The translations under genes were made by a program, and so were the position numbers. From contig JAYKIL010000001.1 of NCBI GenBank assembly GCA_035284745.1, forward strand, positions 1 to 62,259: DNA of 62,259 nt, read 5' to 3'. The notes beneath the pieces are model-generated. The model was not told the DNA's origin, ran no database searches, and saw only the letters and a list, made by a program, of their open reading frames with translations. The DNA is from JAYKJB01 sp035284745 [NCBI: Candidatus Sericytochromatia bacterium]. GTDB taxonomy: Bacteria > Cyanobacteriota > Sericytochromatia > S15B-MN24. Below are positions 59,714 to 62,259 of the stretch, piece after piece. The number at the start of each line of letters is the position of its first letter. The stretch's first letter is position 1.

Positions 59714-60223
59714 ATGTCACACCCCAACCTTGCCGCACGACGCGAGGCCTTCAAACGTGTGGCAGAAAAACTGGACGCAGTGGGTTTGGGGGCCGATGCA
59801 TACACCCAGGTGGCGGCCAAGAGCACCGCCGCAGGCAAAGCGTTGGCAGCAACCCATGCCATCAGCGCCTCTGTGCTTGGCAACATCCGCGGCGCCTTGC
59901 TGTTTACAGGCATCTTTTCCTTGGGTTGGAACACCGGCGCCGTTTTGCTCAAAAAATCCAGCGTCCCGCAGGCGGGGGCAGCCGTGGCAGGCGACCTGGT
60001 GGCCAGCGTGGTGGGGGGCGCGGCCGGTGCTGCGGCATCCACCGTGGGCACCATCGTTCTGGGAACCGTGATGGGCCCGGGCCCTGCCTTAACGCTGGCC
60101 GCTGGTCTGCTGGGCATCGGCACCTTCTTGGTGGCTGATTATTTTGTGAAACGCAGCAGCTTGTATGCCACCGCCAAACAGCGTGTGCGGGAGGCCTTGA
60201 GTTCATCAGAGCAAGTTCAGTAG
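59714..60223 (+). CDS. Small membrane protein of unknown function
   Basis: A 169-aa protein from ATG 59714. A helical, charged first 55 residues (NLAARREAFKRVAEKLDAVG) precede a Gly/Ala-rich hydrophobic region with two or three helices (FTGIFSLGWNTGAVLLKKSS, AVAGDLVASVVGGAAGAAAS, LTLAAGLLGIGTFLVADYFV), resembling glycine-zipper membrane proteins. A basic and acidic tail ends the protein. The in-frame extension to 59606 lacks a good start and is not counted. No function assignable. Confidence 0.6.
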   Translation: MSHPNLAARREAFKRVAEKLDAVGLGADAYTQVAAKSTAAGKALAATHAISASVLGNIRGALLFTGIFSLGWNTGAVLLKKSSVPQAGAAVAGDLVASVVGGAAGAAASTVGTIVLGTVMGPGPALTLAAGLLGIGTFLVADYFVKRSSLYATAKQRVREALSSSEQVQ

Positions 60224-60252
60224 GCTCGCACCCCCGTTTTGGTCAAACGCTC

Positions 60253-60282
60253 TTGACACTGCCCGGATGAGGTTGGTATAGT
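60253..60282 (+). promoter_or_regulatory. Promoter of tRNA-Asn
   Basis: Consensus TTGACA (60253-60258), 18 bp, TATAGT (60277-60282), 28 bp before the tRNA. Confidence 0.8.
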
Positions 60283-60310
60283 CTCGCAGTCGCTCTTGGC
60301 AGCGACACCT

Positions 60311-60383
60311 TCCGCCATAGCTCAGTTGGTAGAGCGGGTGACTGTTAATCACTAGGTCGCTGGTTCGAGTCCAGCTGGCGGAG
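60311..60383 (+). tRNA. tRNA-Asn (GTT)
   Basis: A 73-nt cloverleaf: acceptor TCCGCCA/TGGCGGA, D-loop AGTTGGTA, anticodon loop CTGTTAA (GTT), T-arm TTCGAGT. The following bases are CTA, so CCA is not encoded, unlike tRNA-Phe in this window. An integrase gene begins about 100 bp downstream, so its 3' end may be an attachment site. Confidence 0.96.
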
Positions 60384-60394
60384 CTAGATGTGGG

Positions 60395-60423
60395 GCCGGT
60401 TTCAGAAGAAACCGGCTCTTCTT
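60395..60423 (+). terminator. Hairpin behind tRNA-Asn
   Basis: GCCGGTTTC-AGAA-GAAACCGGC, a 9-bp perfect stem followed by TCTTCTTC. The T-tract is mixed with C. Confidence 0.7.
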
Positions 60424-60486
60424 CATGGAGCGTCACTCGGCTTTCGAAATCTGCGTTTTTTGCGTTTTTCGAAGGACCTAGAAGCG

Positions 60487-61584
60487 ATGTCAAGCCAGGA
60501 TTTCTACACCGCCACTGAGGCTGCGCGCTGCCTGGACGTCAGTGCCACCACGCTGCGAGCCTGGGCCAACGACGGCAAGATTCCCGCCTACCGGGTGGGT
60601 GCCGCCTACCGCTTCCCCGTGGAAGCCATCGAGGCCCTGCGCATCGGTTGCACGCCTGATGGCCCTTCTCCCACGCCACTGCCGGCTGCTGAATTGAACG
60701 CGCTGGTCACCGCCTGGGAAAAGGACATGGCCTGTGGCCCGGCCCCATTGGCGCAAGACACGATGACCACCCACCGTCGCACCCTGCGACAGTACCTGCG
60801 AACCCTGAGCAAACGGGGTTTGGCCCCGCGGATGGCCTTGGTCGAGATTCTCTCCCCCCGGGCCCTGGAAGCCGTCTTGGCCGACATTCCCGTCTTGAAG
60901 TTCTCCACGCGTCACAACACCTACTGTGCGCTGATGAACTTCGCGCGCTTCTTGGTGCGACGTGGGCTCATCAACGAGGCCGTGCGCAACGCCCTGAAAG
61001 TCTGTCGCCCCAAGCGCCTGCTGGCCCCGCAGCGAACGGTCCTGCGCACGCGCGAGGAGGTCGCCCGCTTTTTCGACGCCATCTGGCTGAAGGGCGCCTA
61101 CACCCCGTACGAGCGACATCTGAACGCCACCCTCGTGGGCCTGATGGTGTATGCGGGCCTGCGAGCGTCCGAAGTTGCAGAATTGGAATTCGCCCAGGTG
61201 GATCTCGCCAATCGGCGCATTTTGGTAACCCGCACCAAGGGAGGGCGACCCCGCCTGGTCGGCATCAACGACCGCCTGCTGGAGTTACTCCAGAAGTATT
61301 TGCCCCTTCGCGACCGCAAGGCCGGCCCTCAACTGCTGCTCAACACGCAAGGCGGACCCTTGAACCGCGATCTCATCGCCAAGCGCATCCGGCGCCTGGC
61401 GCACAGCTCTGAACTCGACATCACCTCCCACGGCCTGCGTCGCACCTTCGCGACGCTGGCCGCTGATGCGGGCAAAAGCCTGAATCACCTGCAACTGGCC
61501 CTGGGGCACCGGTCCATCACCACGACGCAGATGTACCTGATGGCCGATGAGGCGACAGCAGCCCGGGAAATGGCTGGATGGTAA
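60487..61584 (+). CDS. Tyrosine recombinase with N-terminal excisionase-like HTH
   Basis: A 365-aa protein. Residues 5-50 form a MerR/excisionase-type HTH (YTATEAARCLDVSATTLRAW, then DGKIPAYRVGAAYRFP), a domain usually found in the separate Xis protein. A SAM-like core-binding domain follows (residues about 75-170). The catalytic domain has Arg226 in YAGLRASEVAEL, a Lys in TKGGRPRLVG, His315/Arg318 in SHGLRRTFATLAA, His341 in LALGHRSITTTQMY and nucleophile Tyr350. ATG 60487 is 104 bp past the tRNA-Asn end. All catalytic residues are present, so it may be active. An integrase of an element inserted at the tRNA gene. Confidence 0.93.
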   Translation: MSSQDFYTATEAARCLDVSATTLRAWANDGKIPAYRVGAAYRFPVEAIEALRIGCTPDGPSPTPLPAAELNALVTAWEKDMACGPAPLAQDTMTTHRRTLRQYLRTLSKRGLAPRMALVEILSPRALEAVLADIPVLKFSTRHNTYCALMNFARFLVRRGLINEAVRNALKVCRPKRLLAPQRTVLRTREEVARFFDAIWLKGAYTPYERHLNATLVGLMVYAGLRASEVAELEFAQVDLANRRILVTRTKGGRPRLVGINDRLLELLQKYLPLRDRKAGPQLLLNTQGGPLNRDLIAKRIRRLAHSSELDITSHGLRRTFATLAADAGKSLNHLQLALGHRSITTTQMYLMADEATAAREMAGW

Positions 61585-61589
61585 AACAA

Positions 61590-61742
61590 TCAAAACCAAT
61601 CAGCCATTTCGACCGCCACCTCCAGACCCGAAGTCTGAACGTACACGCGGGTGGTCGTGATGTCGGCGTGTCCCAAGACCACCTGCAGCTTGTCGAGCGA
61701 AATCTGCGGATTCCGGTCAAACCGATCACCCAGTCCGAGGAA
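61590..61742 (-). pseudogene. C-terminal fragment of another tyrosine recombinase
   Basis: Read on the minus strand, about 50 residues give LDKLQVVLGHADITTTRVYV then QTSGLEVAVEMADWF and a stop (61592-61590). LGHADITTTRVY is the H-x-x-x-x-x-T-x-x-Y end of a phage-type integrase with its nucleophile tyrosine. No start or upstream domains exist, so this is a remnant, not a duplicate of the neighbour (different sequence). Confidence 0.8.
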
Positions 61743-61805
61743 ATCGATCATCTCTCATCGCGTAGCGACACTGGCTGTTTGAACTTTACCTGGGGTGATC
61801 GATTT
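61741..61805. repeat. Inverted repeat AAATCGATCA / TGATCGATTT
   Basis: A 10-bp perfect inverted repeat, AAATCGATCA (61741-61750) and TGATCGATTT (61796-61805), separated by 45 bp. It lies just downstream of the istB fragment, where an IS21 right end could be. IS origin is inferred. Confidence 0.4.
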
Positions 61806-61828
61806 GGTCTACTTGGGCGTCTGCTACT

Positions 61829-62029
61829 TCAGTCTCCCTTCGTTTCTTCATCTTCTTCTCTCGTGCGGGTTTTGCGCATTGAGGCACCTTTCAAAGAAAT
61901 CTTGTGTGCTTTGTGGATTAAGCGGTCGAGAATGGCGTCGGCAAGAGTCGGGTCGCCGATAAGGTTGTGCCACTGGTCGATGGGGAATTGGCTGGCGCAC
62001 GGCATCACCAGAAATGTCACCAAGCGCAC
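61829..62029 (-). pseudogene. Truncated IS21-family IstB (C-terminal part)
   Basis: Minus strand: [40 protein letters not shown] and RK match the C-terminus of the IstB helper ATPase (family [24 protein letters not shown]). The P-loop part is missing; upstream codons [11 protein letters not shown] may belong to the same gene but do not carry its motifs. A remnant. Confidence 0.8.
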
Positions 62030-62101
62030 GGTTTTGCCTCACGAGTAATCTCATCCTGACGCTCGCCGGGAGCGGAAGGGAGAAAGGCAGTGAGGTCAAT
62101 T

Positions 62102-62259
62102 ATGAGTATGATGGCGAAACGAGAGTTGTTGCGGCAGGCGGTGCGCTACACCCAGGTGCTCCACGGCTTCAGTGAACGCCGCGCTTGCCCGCTGGTGGGC
62201 CCGCATCGGCCCATCTAGCAGTACAAGAGCCGGCGGAACCACGGCCCGCTGGTCGAGCG
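62102..62259 (+). pseudogene. IS3-family transposase (OrfB) fragment with in-frame stop
   Basis: Starting at ATG 62102 the frame reads AKRELLRQAVRYTQVLHGFS, ERRACPLVGPHRPI and a TAG (62216-62218), then QYKSRRNHGPLVER. VSERRACxLxGxxRxTxxYxS is the OrfB N-terminal pattern, so the stop interrupts a transposase. It continues past the right edge, so the rest is unknown. Confidence 0.65.

Larger units (their letters stand above)
60487..62259. mobile_element. Probable edge of an integrative element with IS debris
   Basis: The integrase adjoins tRNA-Asn; the following 650 bp hold only fragments: a second integrase C-terminus, an IS21 IstB C-terminus and an IS3 transposase start with a stop codon. 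The far boundary is outside the window, so extent and att sites are not established. Confidence 0.5.

Noticed and set aside
61578-62048. 156-aa plus-strand frame after the integrase
   Set aside because: It is opposite to fragments of an integrase and IstB on the minus strand and shows no plausible protein of its own.
62102-62259. Intact IS3 transposase
   Set aside because: An in-frame TAG interrupts the OrfB N-terminal pattern; the window ends too early to see whether it is recoded.

Overview
The window looks like chromosome of a Gram-negative, flagellated, GC-rich (about 58%) bacterium using the standard code. Many lipoproteins carry a clear lipobox. There is a FliA-type sigma factor, flagellar hook-family proteins, a CheA-like kinase and a PilT-like ATPase. 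Several items point to the Cyanobacteriota side of the tree: a 170-aa DprA/LOG-fold protein of a type ubiquitous in cyanobacteria, a YCF48-like lipoprotein, the oxidoreductase domain that cyanobacteria fuse to SelD, and 14 copies (counted by eye) of the HIP1 octamer GCGATCGC. No photosynthesis gene is visible. A non-photosynthetic relative such as the Sericytochromatia/Blackallbacteria group is my best guess; this is inference.

Layout. 1-1823: end of a surface-sugar cluster (CDP-glucose synthase fragment and RfbH). 1939-6967: M16 peptidase, CstA and an unlisted YbdD-like 59-aa gene. 6974-13207 (minus): lipoprotein, MnmE, FlgG-like lipoprotein, FliA-family sigma factor, small membrane protein, CheA-like kinase. 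13341-15582: queuosine salvage enzyme plus Tgt. 15753-19874: vWA lipoprotein, subtilase, vanadium-haloperoxidase-like protein. 19842-22008: Fur-family regulator, sodium/solute symporter, tRNA-Phe.

22066-35758 is the least familiar part. A long run of minus-strand genes encodes small helical and alpha-solenoid-like proteins without signal peptides, among them an 84-aa protein resembling type III secretion needle subunits. Near one end are two divergent FliB/YkgJ-like cysteine-cluster paralogues, and at the other a YCF48-like lipoprotein and a FlgF/FlgG-like protein. I treat this as the best candidate for an undescribed surface or secretion system.

35968-50800: geranylgeranyl-reductase-like flavoprotein, divergent acyltransferase, PcrA/UvrD helicase, cyanobacterial DprA-like protein, HU, PilT-like ATPase, SelD-associated oxidoreductase and small or unknown proteins. 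51051-59463: a large NHL-repeat lipoprotein, a bifunctional-nuclease-family protein, and a translationally coupled operon of LCP ligase, LolD-type ATPase and an orphan FtsZ C-terminal domain, then a proline-rich lipoprotein.

60311-62259: tRNA-Asn followed by a tyrosine recombinase with an N-terminal excisionase-like helix-turn-helix, then debris of a second integrase, an IS21 IstB and an IS3 transposase. This is probably the edge of an integrative element.
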